NCBI GenBank assembly: GCA_041395945.1
Contig: JAWKZN010000001.1
Location: 1 to 64,000 of the forward strand
Source: Pseudomonadales bacterium
GTDB taxonomy: Bacteria > Pseudomonadota > Gammaproteobacteria > Pseudomonadales > Azotimanducaceae
Length of the DNA: 64,000 bases
Direction of reading: 5' to 3'
In this document: positions 33,425 through 41,588 of the stretch, piece after piece
Layout: the number at the start of each line of letters is the position of its first letter
How positions within the stretch are numbered: the stretch's first letter is position 1
The notes under the pieces: model-generated
Databases searched by the model: none
Seen by the model: the letters and a program-made list of their open reading frames with translations, nothing else
What the model was told of the DNA's origin: nothing
Position numbers and translations under genes: made by a program

Positions 33425-35692
33425 ATGAGTCGTAACGACCCCGCCAATGCCGCCGGCCCTGGAGAATCTTTCTCCCGGCTGCTCAACGGTGCCTCCAGAC
33501 CCGCTCGCGCCACTCCCCGAACCACAGCCGCCGGCGGGGCCATACTGGTTGTCGACGACAAGCCCGAACTGTTGAACAGTCTGCACCAGCTGGTGCAGCT
33601 GCACGGCTACGACGCGGACAAGGCCCTCGGTGGCGAAGCCGCCCTGCAGGCGCTGGGTGCCAGAAATTACGACGTGGTGCTGCTCGATCTCATCATGCCC
33701 GGCGTCAGCGGCCATGATGTGCTCGAGTTTGCCGCCAAGGCGGAGCTGACCGCCAAGATCATCGTGGTAAGCGGAGATTCGAGCTTCAGCGGGGTGAAGC
33801 ACGCGCTGCACTGCGGCGCCTTCGACTTCGTGAAGAAGCCCTACGAAGCCGGTGAGCTGATCTCCACCATGGAGACGGCGCTGCGCCAGTCGCGACTCGA
33901 AAGCGACAACGAAGTCATGGAGGAGAAGCTCAAGGAATCTGAGGAGCTGCACCGCTTCATCGTCAACAACTCACCCGATCTGGTTTACATGCTCGATCGC
34001 AACGGCTGCTTTACTTTCCTCAATGACCGGCTCGATTCGCTGCTCGGTTACACCAAGGAAGAGCTGATCGGCAAACATTATTCGGAACTGGTGGATGAGG
34101 ATCATCTCGAAGTTGCCCGCAATGTGTTCAATGAGCGGCGCACCGGGGAACGGGCTGCGCGCAATGCGGAATTGCGGCTGCGCAGTCGCGTCAACCGGCG
34201 CGGGCTGCGGCTTTTTCACTCCCAGTCGCTGTGGGTGGAGCTCACCGCCGAAGGCGTTTATTCGAATCCGAAAGAGCGCACCCGGGAAAATTTTGTCGGC
34301 ACTTACGGCACTGCGCGGGACATCAGCGAGCGCAAGGAAGCCGAAGAAGTCATCAATTTCCAGGCCTATCACGACCTGCTGACCCATCTGCCGAACCGCG
34401 CGCTGCTGAAGGACCGTCTTTCTCTGGCCATAGCCCATGCGCGGCGCAACAAGCGCAAGCTCGCGGTGATGTTTCTCGATCTGGACCGTTTCAAGCTGGT
34501 GAACGACACTCTCGGTCACACCATGGGCGACCGCCTGCTGAAGGCGGTGGCGAACCGTCTGCAGAGCTGTCTGCGGCGCGGCGATACCCTGGCCCGTTTC
34601 GGTGGCGACGAGTTCACCCTGCTGCTGCCGGAAGTGCGGACCCGGGACGACGTGGTGGTGATCGCCAGCAAAATTCTCGACCGGCTCAATGCACCCTTTG
34701 TGATCGACGGACACGAGCTTTTCGTCGGCGCCAGCATCGGCATCTCCATCTACCCGGAGGCCGGGGAAACCGAGGAAGCCCTGATTCAGAATGCCGACAT
34801 CGCCATGTACCAGGTGAAGGGGCGCGGCAAGAACGGCTACCAGTTCTTCTCTGAAGAAATGAATCATCAGTTCTCCACCCGACTTTCGCTGGAGCGCGAA
34901 CTGCGCAATGGTCTCGCCCAGGGTGAGCTGCGGGTTTTCTATCAGCCCCAGGTGTGTCTGGACGACGGCCGCATCATTGGTGTGGAGGCGCTGGTGCGCT
35001 GGCAGCATCCACTGCGCGGACTGGTGCAGCCCATGGATTTCCTGCCACTGGCCGAAGAAACCGGGCTGATCGGGCAGATCGACGAGTTCGTGCAGCAGCG
35101 TGCGTTTGCCGATGTCGTGCAGTGGCGGCGCAAAGGATTCGGGGATGTAACCCTGTCAGTGAATCTGTCCGCCGCCCAGCTTGAGCAGGAGGGCTTTGTC
35201 GATCGCTTCGTGGGCAGCCTCCAGGGCGCCGGTCTCGAACCCGGTGCTGTGAAGCTGGAGATCACCGAAAACACACTGATGCAGGACATCGAGATCATCA
35301 TCCCGAAGCTCAAGGAACTGCGGCGCATGGGCATCCGCATCGCCATAGACGACTTCGGCACCGGCTACTCGTCGCTCTCCTATCTGCAGCAGTTTCCGAT
35401 TCAGACACTGAAGATCGATCGCAGCTTCGTGGGCGACATCCGCGCGGATGATCGTGATGCCAGCATCATCAATGCGATCGTGGCCATGGCCCGGGGCCTC
35501 AAGCTCGACCTGATTGCGGAAGGCGTCGAAAACCGCACCCAGTTGCGTTACCTCCAGGGGCAGGGCTGTCGCGAAGGGCAGGGCTTTTTTTTCAGTCGAC
35601 CGGTACCCGCAGCAGACATGCAGTCGCTGCTGAAGAACAATCCCTTCCGCTCTCTGGTACGCGACCACCGGGACAGCGCCACGGTTGTCTGA
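33425..35692 (+). CDS. REC-PAS-GGDEF-EAL c-di-GMP signalling protein
   Basis: This is a 755-residue cytoplasmic response regulator. The receiver spans about residues 38-155, with acidic pair Asp44-Asp45, phosphoacceptor Asp88 and switch Lys in FVKKPYEAG. The PAS domain follows at about 175-300 (VYMLDRNGCFTFLNDRLDSLLGY). The GGDEF domain (about 320-480) has an intact GGDEF at residues 393-397. The EAL domain (about 500-745) has an intact EALVRW at 521-526 and the metal and loop motifs ENTLMQD and DDFGTGYSSLSYL. Both catalytic domains look competent, so it may make or degrade c-di-GMP depending on phosphorylation and PAS input. No partner kinase is adjacent. Confidence 0.95.
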   Translation: MSRNDPANAAGPGESFSRLLNGASRPARATPRTTAAGGAILVVDDKPELLNSLHQLVQLHGYDADKALGGEAALQALGARNYDVVLLDLIMPGVSGHDVLEFAAKAELTAKIIVVSGDSSFSGVKHALHCGAFDFVKKPYEAGELISTMETALRQSRLESDNEVMEEKLKESEELHRFIVNNSPDLVYMLDRNGCFTFLNDRLDSLLGYTKEELIGKHYSELVDEDHLEVARNVFNERRTGERAARNAELRLRSRVNRRGLRLFHSQSLWVELTAEGVYSNPKERTRENFVGTYGTARDISERKEAEEVINFQAYHDLLTHLPNRALLKDRLSLAIAHARRNKRKLAVMFLDLDRFKLVNDTLGHTMGDRLLKAVANRLQSCLRRGDTLARFGGDEFTLLLPEVRTRDDVVVIASKILDRLNAPFVIDGHELFVGASIGISIYPEAGETEEALIQNADIAMYQVKGRGKNGYQFFSEEMNHQFSTRLSLERELRNGLAQGELRVFYQPQVCLDDGRIIGVEALVRWQHPLRGLVQPMDFLPLAEETGLIGQIDEFVQQRAFADVVQWRRKGFGDVTLSVNLSAAQLEQEGFVDRFVGSLQGAGLEPGAVKLEITENTLMQDIEIIIPKLKELRRMGIRIAIDDFGTGYSSLSYLQQFPIQTLKIDRSFVGDIRADDRDASIINAIVAMARGLKLDLIAEGVENRTQLRYLQGQGCREGQGFFFSRPVPAADMQSLLKNNPFRSLVRDHRDSATVV

Positions 35693-35722
35693 TCCCATCG
35701 AACGCCGGGCCCGCATCAAGCC

Positions 35723-36943
35723 ATGAAAGGTTTCACGACCAGGATCGTTCACAGCGATCGCCAGCAGCCCATCGAACACGGATCCCTGCAGAAACCGGTG
35801 CACGCCACCGTGGCTTATGGCTATGAGGACGCCCGGGATCTTGCTGCCGCTTTTCAGGGCACGAAACCCGGCTATACCTATGGCCGGCAGGTCAATCCCA
35901 CGGTGGACGCCCTGCAGGACAAGATCACGACGATGGAGCAGGGGTTCGGTACCGTGTGTTTCGGCACCGGCATGGCTGCGATCGGCACCACCATTTTCGC
36001 GCTGCTGCGTCAGGGCGATCACCTGGTGTCATCGTCTTTTCTGTTCGGCAACACCAACAGCCTGTTGCAGAGTTTTGCCACCCAGGGCATCGATGTCAGT
36101 TTCGTGGACGCGACCCGTGTCGATGCGGTCGCCGCTTCGATCACCGCGAAGACCCGGATGGTTTTTGTGGAAACCATCGCCAATCCGAGAACCCAGGTGT
36201 CCGCGCTGGCGGAAATCGGCGCACTCTGTGCCGCAAAGGGCCTCATCTACTTTGTCGACAACACCATGACGTCTCCCTATCTGTTCGTTCCGAAGACAGT
36301 GCAGGCGAGCCTGGTGATCAACAGCCTGACCAAGTACATCGGCGGCCACGGCAACGCCCTCGGCGGGGCGGTGACCGAGACGGGGCTCTATGACTGGAGC
36401 CGCTTCGCAAACATTTACGACACCTACAGGAAAGGCGATGTCTGGAAGTGGGGCATCACCCAGATCAGGAAAAAGGGCTTGCGGGATTTTGGTGCGTCAC
36501 TCGGCCCCGAGGCGGCGCATCACATCGCCGTTGGCGCGGAAACTCTGGCGCTGCGAATGGCACGCCAGTGTGCAAACGCGCACGCCATGAGCGAATTTCT
36601 CGCCGGGCACCCGAAGGTGAAAGCGGTCTATTACCCGGGGCTGAAGGCGCATCCGCAATACGAGCGGGCAAAGTCGCTGTTCCGTCATCCCGGTGCGCTG
36701 TTCAGCTTCGAACTCGCACCTGATGTGGATGTCTGGGATTATCTGAACCGGTTCAAGGTGATCGTCAAATCCAGCAATCTGGGGGACAACCGTACACTGG
36801 CAATTCCGGTGGCACACACCATCTACTTCGAGATGGGTCGACAGCGGCGGGCGAGCATGGGGATCGATGAATCCCTCATCCGCGTTTCGGTGGGCATAGA
36901 AGACGAAGACGATCTCATTCGGGATCTCGAAACGGCATTCTGA
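35723..36943 (+). CDS. Cys/Met metabolism PLP-dependent enzyme (cystathionine gamma-synthase-like)
   Basis: This is a 406-residue fold-type I PLP enzyme of the trans-sulfuration family. The N-terminal TRIVHSD...GSLQKPVHATVAYGYEDA, the active-site YTYGRQVNPTVDAL and the PLP lysine in SLTKYIGGHGN (Lys204) are present. VDNTMTSPYLFVP and the C-terminal RRASMGIDESLIRVSVGIED motif are also present. The sequence variant (YGYEDARDLAAAFQG) is the CGS-family group found beside SDR genes in proteobacteria, whose substrate is not settled. Gamma-synthase, gamma-lyase or sulfhydrylase activity are all possible. It is followed 20 bp later by an SDR gene. Confidence 0.91.
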   Translation: MKGFTTRIVHSDRQQPIEHGSLQKPVHATVAYGYEDARDLAAAFQGTKPGYTYGRQVNPTVDALQDKITTMEQGFGTVCFGTGMAAIGTTIFALLRQGDHLVSSSFLFGNTNSLLQSFATQGIDVSFVDATRVDAVAASITAKTRMVFVETIANPRTQVSALAEIGALCAAKGLIYFVDNTMTSPYLFVPKTVQASLVINSLTKYIGGHGNALGGAVTETGLYDWSRFANIYDTYRKGDVWKWGITQIRKKGLRDFGASLGPEAAHHIAVGAETLALRMARQCANAHAMSEFLAGHPKVKAVYYPGLKAHPQYERAKSLFRHPGALFSFELAPDVDVWDYLNRFKVIVKSSNLGDNRTLAIPVAHTIYFEMGRQRRASMGIDESLIRVSVGIEDEDDLIRDLETAF

Positions 36944-36963
36944 TTCGACAGGGAGAAGGACTT

Positions 36964-37728
36964 ATGGATCGACTGCAGGGCAAGGTGGCGGTGATCACCG
37001 GTGGTGCCGGTGGTATCGGGCGGGCAGCAGGCAAAGTATTTGTGGCGGAAGGAGCGAACGTCCTGCTGGTGGACCTCGACGAAGCCGCACTGAAGGCGGC
37101 GGTGGCCGAAATCGGCGGGAACTCTGTCAGCTACTTCGTGGGCGATGTCACCAGTGCGGCGGACAATGACGCCATGATCGCCTGTGCCGAGGAACGCTAC
37201 GGCGGAGTAGACGTGCTGCTGGCCAACGCCGGAATCGAAGGGGATGTGAAGTCCATCCTCGAATACGAAGAAGACCGCTTCGACAAGGTGATGGAAATCA
37301 ACGTGAAAGGGCCTTTCCTGGGGCTGCGCTCCGCGGTGCCCGCCATGCAGAAACGGGGTGGCGGCAGCATTGTCATCACCTCCTCGGTTGCCGGTCTGAA
37401 AGGCACTTCCGGATTGTCCGCCTATACCACCAGTAAGCACGCGGTGATCGGACTCATGCGTTCTGCGGCCCGGGAGTTTGCGCCGATGAACATCCGGGTG
37501 AACACGGTGAATCCTTCCCCGGTGGAAACCCGCATGATGCGCTCTCTGGAGAGCGGCATCGCACCGGGCAACGAAGAAATGGTGAAAGCACAGATGGCGG
37601 CCAACATTCCGCTGCAGCGTTATGGACAGCCCGACGAGATCGCGAAGGTCATGCTGTTTCTGGCCAGCGACGACAGCTCCTGGGTCACGGGCTCGGTCAA
37701 CGCAGCGGATGGCGGCATGACGTCCTGA
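36964..37728 (+). CDS. short-chain dehydrogenase/reductase (SDR)
   Basis: This is a 254-residue classical SDR. The dinucleotide motif TGGAGGIGR is at residues 12-20, NAG at 88-90 and the catalytic Ser at about 140-141. YxxxK is Tyr154-Lys158 (YTTSK). The Asp at the end of the second strand (LLVDLDE) suggests NAD(H) rather than NADP(H) preference. The C-terminal WVTGSVNAADGGMTS is typical of 3-oxoacyl-ACP-reductase-like SDRs. The substrate is unknown. It is in the same direction as the PLP enzyme and preceded by a good GGGAGAAGGA ribosome binding site. Confidence 0.93.
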   Translation: MDRLQGKVAVITGGAGGIGRAAGKVFVAEGANVLLVDLDEAALKAAVAEIGGNSVSYFVGDVTSAADNDAMIACAEERYGGVDVLLANAGIEGDVKSILEYEEDRFDKVMEINVKGPFLGLRSAVPAMQKRGGGSIVITSSVAGLKGTSGLSAYTTSKHAVIGLMRSAAREFAPMNIRVNTVNPSPVETRMMRSLESGIAPGNEEMVKAQMAANIPLQRYGQPDEIAKVMLFLASDDSSWVTGSVNAADGGMTS

Positions 37729-37792
37729 ACTCAGATCGAAAGCAGCACGGCTCACTTAATGGAAACAAGATAACTGACGGAACGTTGCAGAC

Positions 37793-38713
37793 ATGGGCGA
37801 AGCCATACTCAAGACTGAACTCGATCTTCCCAACCGCCGCTCGGGCAAGGTGCGCGATCTCTACGATGTGAAACTGGCAGATGGCAGAGATGCGCTTCTC
37901 ATTGTAGCCACAGACCGGATCAGCGCCTTCGATGTGGTGATGCAGAACGGCCTGCCCGGCAAGGGCATCGTGCTCACCCAGATTTCGAAGTTCTGGTTCG
38001 ATTACTTCGACGATGTGCCCAACCATCTCATCTCCACGGACGTCGCCGATGTGCCCGGCCTGAATGACACTCAGCGCAAAGCACTCGAGGGCCGCATCAT
38101 GCTCTGCCGCCGCACCCGGGTGGTTCCAATCGAATGCATTGCCCGGGGCTACATCACCGGCAGCGGCTGGAAGGACTATCAGCGCACGGGCAAGGTGTGC
38201 GGTATCGAACTGCCGGCAGGGCTGCGCAACAGCGATCGCCTCGAAGCGCCCCTGTTTACACCCTCTACCAAGGCTGAATCCGGCCACGACGAGAACATCA
38301 GCTTCGAAGCGGGAGTAAAGCTGGTCGGGCAGGAACTGATGACCTGGCTGGGCGAGACCACGCTGTCGCTGTATCGGCGGGCGCGGGACTATGCCCTGGA
38401 ACGCGGCATTATTCTCGCGGACACCAAGTTCGAATTCGGGCAGGTCGATGGCAGAGGCACACCGCTGCTGATCGATGAGATCTTCACACCGGACAGTTCC
38501 CGATTCTGGCCGGCAGACAGCTGGGAGCCGGGCCGTGAGCAGCAGAGTTTCGACAAGCAGGTCGTGCGCAACTATCTGGAATCGGTGGTTGCTGCAGGCA
38601 AGTGGGACAAGACCCCGCCCGGTCCCACGCTGCCCGATGAGATCGTTGAGCGCAGTATTGCCCGCTACCTGGAGGCTTACGAGCGGCTGACCGGATCGAA
38701 ACTGACCCTCTGA
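37793..38713 (+). CDS. purC: phosphoribosylaminoimidazole-succinocarboxamide synthase
   Basis: This is the SAICAR synthase of purine biosynthesis, which joins CAIR and aspartate with ATP. Diagnostic motifs are SGKVRDLYDV, IVATDRISAFDVV, VVPIECIARGYITGSGWKDY, FTPSTKAESGHDENI, LADTKFEFG and DEIFTPDSSRFW. At 306 residues it is the long form also seen in yeast and many proteobacteria, compared with the ~240-residue E. coli PurC. It is probably monocistronic, convergent with the uncharacterised gene ending at 38807. Confidence 0.97.
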   Translation: MGEAILKTELDLPNRRSGKVRDLYDVKLADGRDALLIVATDRISAFDVVMQNGLPGKGIVLTQISKFWFDYFDDVPNHLISTDVADVPGLNDTQRKALEGRIMLCRRTRVVPIECIARGYITGSGWKDYQRTGKVCGIELPAGLRNSDRLEAPLFTPSTKAESGHDENISFEAGVKLVGQELMTWLGETTLSLYRRARDYALERGIILADTKFEFGQVDGRGTPLLIDEIFTPDSSRFWPADSWEPGREQQSFDKQVVRNYLESVVAAGKWDKTPPGPTLPDEIVERSIARYLEAYERLTGSKLTL

Positions 38714-38777
38714 GGCGGGCGCGGGTCGGGTCGGGACCGGGAGTCTGTACCGGGCAGTGACGCAGGTCCCACCGGTG

Positions 38778-38813
38778 CCACGGATCCGTCAGGGACCACG
38801 GATCCGTCAGGGA
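38778..38813. repeat. two tandem copies of an 18-bp repeat overlapping a stop codon
   Basis: CCACGGATCCGTCAGGGA is repeated exactly at 38778-38795 and 38796-38813. Each unit contains the palindrome CGGATCCG. The TGA of the minus-strand uncharacterised gene (38807-38809) lies in the second unit. Confidence 0.95.
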
Positions 38814-39901
38814 CTGAGATCGCTCAGGTCACGGAAGCCATAGGGGGCGTAGGGGCCGATCACCAGCTGTTCCAGTATTCCCTTGCCCTGCAGTTGCACG
38901 CCATCCGCCGTGTGCAGTTGTGCTGTGCAGATGGCCTGGATGTGAAAGTGGGTCGGATCGGCCGCTGACAGCTGCTCGAGGTCGTAGATTTCGAATCCTG
39001 TCTCGAGCTCGCCGTGGTAAAGACCGTGCCCCCACTTCGGGTGGCCGTAACCGAGCCCCTTCATGTAGAAGTTGCTGCCCGGAGTCAGGGTGAGTTGAAC
39101 CCCATCCCGGGCGGCAAATTCCAGTGTGGCCTGCTCGGCCCAGCGGGTGCCTGTGCGGTACTCCAGGCGGCTGCTGACCGTCGGAAAGTCCGTCGCCGAT
39201 CCGGCGGACACCACCCGGCCCATGGTATTCCAGGGCCGGCCTTCGGCATCCGCATTCAGGTGATAGAAGGTGCCGCGGTCTTCGAAATTGATCGGCGCCC
39301 ACAGCCAGAAAAACTGGGGGGTGGTCGCGTATGGGTTGGGCTGGGGGTCGCGCATGCCGACACCGCGGATACCCCAGGATCGATCCCGGGTGCCCCACCA
39401 GCCGTCGCGGTGGACGTCGTGACGGACGCCGTCGACCTCGAAGTAGCCTTCATAGGTGCCGTTCTGGGTGAGACGCGTGTAGTCCATGGCCGTCATGCTG
39501 CCGATGCGGCGTGTGAAGCGTGGTTCTTCAACGGGTGGGAAACGGGCGTGGAAAGTCAGATCTGCGGCAATACCGTTATCCGGATCCTGGACGCTGATGC
39601 GCAACACCTGGAGTGGCTCCAGTACCTCGATCTCGATCGGGCCGACCCGCAGATCGAGACGTTCCATGTGCAGCGTCTTGGCAGCGTGCAGGTTGTACTG
39701 CCGGCCGCCGACGATGACACTGAAGGCGGCATCCATCACGTTCAGATGAGGATAGACGCCGAGCGCGGCGGCGAAAAACAGGTCACCGTCGCGCTCATAA
39801 CCATTGAAAAAATAGCGATCGTAGAAATTGCGGTCCGTGCCCGAGTACGCGATGGGCTCCGGCGTCTGATGGATGGGATAGTCATCGGCTTTTGTTAACA
39901 T
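38807..39901 (-). CDS. uncharacterised 364-residue protein, DUF7064/7065-like
   Basis: This is a conserved-looking soluble protein without a signal peptide. The N-terminus is DDYPIHQTPEPIAYSGT, then DRNFYDRYFFNGY. The remainder is beta-rich with Trp/Gly motifs (RDGWWGTRDRSWGIRGVG, FFWLWAPINF, GLGYGHPKWGHG). These are reminiscent of calycin-like proteins related to carotenoid hydratase/AttH and of the DUF7064/7065 proteins found in sphingomonads and gammaproteobacteria. I cannot assign an activity. The ATG at 39901 is used in preference to one 15 bp upstream, because MLTKADDYP begins the conserved part. The stop is inside the 18-bp tandem repeat. Confidence 0.82.
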   Translation of the reverse strand: MLTKADDYPIHQTPEPIAYSGTDRNFYDRYFFNGYERDGDLFFAAALGVYPHLNVMDAAFSVIVGGRQYNLHAAKTLHMERLDLRVGPIEIEVLEPLQVLRISVQDPDNGIAADLTFHARFPPVEEPRFTRRIGSMTAMDYTRLTQNGTYEGYFEVDGVRHDVHRDGWWGTRDRSWGIRGVGMRDPQPNPYATTPQFFWLWAPINFEDRGTFYHLNADAEGRPWNTMGRVVSAGSATDFPTVSSRLEYRTGTRWAEQATLEFAARDGVQLTLTPGSNFYMKGLGYGHPKWGHGLYHGELETGFEIYDLEQLSAADPTHFHIQAICTAQLHTADGVQLQGKGILEQLVIGPYAPYGFRDLSDLSP

Positions 39902-40008
39902 CGCTCGTCGTCTCATCAGTTGCTGTATTGCTGTGGGCGTATTTTCCCGCGGACAGGTTTTGTCGCGGGTGTTCTGTTGCCGTCAGCGCAGTTGGAGTCA
40001 GGGTAGCC

Positions 40009-40428
40009 GTGGACTGGGATCGCTACAAGCGCGAGTGTGACTCACCCGCTGTGCTCTCGCGCTGGATGCTGATGCAGACCCTGGAGCTGCTCCAGTCCGT
40101 GCCTGGCGCCCGATGCGACATCCATTCACAGGTGCGGCATGCTCTGGCTGCGACGCTGGCGGGAAAGCCTCTGACCAGACCGGCCGATCACCGTGGCAAT
40201 ACGTTGACCGACATGTTTCCTGTGGCGCTTACCTCCCGCCAGGCGCGCACCGTGCTTGAGACCGTTCGTGAAGCGGTTGCAAAAGGCACGACGACGTCCG
40301 GTACCCGTGAGCGCGGGCTTGGCGGATTTGTGGAAGCCTGGTCAGAATATTCAGAATCGCTCAGTAGCCGGGGACAGGACGACGAAGGAAGAACGACGCT
40401 GGAAGAAAAAAGGAAGGAAGAAAAATGA
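40009..40428 (+). CDS. uncharacterised 139-residue protein upstream of a biotin carrier
   Basis: The GTG at 40009 is preceded by GGAG with 11-base spacing and begins a protein starting with an acidic/basic VDWDRYKRECDSP segment. It continues with a helical region (MLMQTLELLQSVPGARCDIHSQVRHALAATL) and a Lys/Glu-rich C-terminus. There is no signal peptide or membrane helix, and I recognise no family. An open frame extends upstream to 39892 but would overlap the divergent gene's start. The biotin-carrier gene begins 12 bp downstream, so it belongs to that operon. Confidence 0.65.
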   Translation: MDWDRYKRECDSPAVLSRWMLMQTLELLQSVPGARCDIHSQVRHALAATLAGKPLTRPADHRGNTLTDMFPVALTSRQARTVLETVREAVAKGTTTSGTRERGLGGFVEAWSEYSESLSSRGQDDEGRTTLEEKRKEEK

Positions 40429-40440
40429 GGAAGAAACGAC

Positions 40441-40665
40441 ATGCGCCATGAAGTGGAAAGCGACGTACAGGGCAACGTCTGGAGGGTGGAGGCCTCGGTA
40501 GGCGATCGGGTGAAGGCTGGTGAGGTGCTGGTGATCCTGGAATCCATGAAAATGGAAATTCCCGTTGTCGCGCCGTCAGATGGCGTGATAGCGGAGCTGA
40601 GAGTGCAGCTGCAGGACCAGGTCCAGGAAGGGGAAGTGGTCATCATCATCGACGACAAGGCATGA
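40441..40665 (+). CDS. stand-alone mini biotin carrier protein (TB7.3-like)
   Basis: This is a 74-residue biotinyl/lipoyl-attachment domain on its own. The biotinylation site is in LESMKMEIP (Lys37), flanked by the paired glycines of the half-domains (VGDRVKAGE and LQDQVQEGE). Length and sequence resemble mycobacterial TB7.3 (Rv3221c) and other mini BCCPs. It would carry CO2-biotin between a biotin carboxylase, not encoded here, and a carboxyltransferase such as the one encoded 0.9 kb downstream. The linkage is inference from context. Confidence 0.92.
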   Translation: MRHEVESDVQGNVWRVEASVGDRVKAGEVLVILESMKMEIPVVAPSDGVIAELRVQLQDQVQEGEVVIIIDDKA

Positions 40666-40726
40666 CTGGGGTAAGTTGGCAGGCTTGCAACAACACCTGC
40701 TGCAGCATCGAAAAGGAGCGTATGAA

Positions 40727-41536
40727 ATGACAGATCTGGTCACCATAGAAACGAAGAACGGCATCGCCGATGTCCGTCTGAATCGGCCGGAAAAATACAA
40801 CGCGCTGAGTCCGGATATGTTCAAAGCCATCATCGAGGCCGGCGAGCGGCTGCAGGAGGCCAGAGATGTGCGGGTGGTGGTGCTGTCCGGCAACGGTCCG
40901 GGGTTCTGTGCGGGCCTGGACATGTCGAGCTTCCAGGGCATGGCGGGCGCCGGCGAGAGCAGGAGCGGCGAGACGGCATCGGCTCTGCTCCAGCGCGACG
41001 AACGCCCGGAGAATCATGCCCAGCGACCGGCCTATGTCTGGAAGCGCCTGCCGGTGCCGGTGATCGCTGCGATCCATGGTGTGGCATACGGTGGTGGTTG
41101 TCAGATTGCTCTGGGTGCAGACATTCGAGTTGCTGCGCCGGATGCCAGGATGTCGGTGATGGAAATCAAATGGGGTCTGATTCCGGACATGAGTCTGACC
41201 CAGACACTCAGAGATCTGGTGCCGCTGGATGTTGCCAAGGAACTCACTTTCACTGGCCGTGTGTTGAGCGGTGTGGAAGCGAAGGAACTGGGGCTGGTGA
41301 CCCGGGTGGCCGAAAACCCCCTGGCGGTCGCGATGAGTCTGGCAGAGGAGATTGCAGGTAAGTCCCCGGACGCGGTGCGGGCCGGCAAACGGCTGTTCGA
41401 GGAAAGCTGGCATGCGGATGAACGCACCGGGCTGGCACTCGAGGCGTCTCTGCAGACCGCTCTGATCGGTTCGCCCAACCAGGTGGAGGCCATCAGGGCC
41501 AACTTCGAAAAACGCGCACCCGACTTCAGGGACTGA
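40727..41536 (+). CDS. enoyl-CoA hydratase/isomerase (crotonase) family protein
   Basis: This is a 269-residue crotonase-fold protein. The CoA-binding N-terminus is DVRLNRPEKYNALSPDMF. The first oxyanion-hole segment is GNGPGFCAGLDMSSFQGM and the second is HGVAYGGGCQIALGADIRVAAP. The typical catalytic Glu positions are not both clear, since the region reads MEIKWGLIPDM. Hydratase, isomerase, or decarboxylase-like activity on a CoA ester are all possible. The start is ATG at 40727 with AAGGAG ribosome binding site. It lies between the mini biotin carrier and the carboxyltransferase genes. Confidence 0.9.
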   Translation: MTDLVTIETKNGIADVRLNRPEKYNALSPDMFKAIIEAGERLQEARDVRVVVLSGNGPGFCAGLDMSSFQGMAGAGESRSGETASALLQRDERPENHAQRPAYVWKRLPVPVIAAIHGVAYGGGCQIALGADIRVAAPDARMSVMEIKWGLIPDMSLTQTLRDLVPLDVAKELTFTGRVLSGVEAKELGLVTRVAENPLAVAMSLAEEIAGKSPDAVRAGKRLFEESWHADERTGLALEASLQTALIGSPNQVEAIRANFEKRAPDFRD

Positions 41537-41588
41537 GGCCGGGGCCGGTCCCGTTCGCCCCGGGCCGGGAAAGGTGAGCAGGTAGAAG

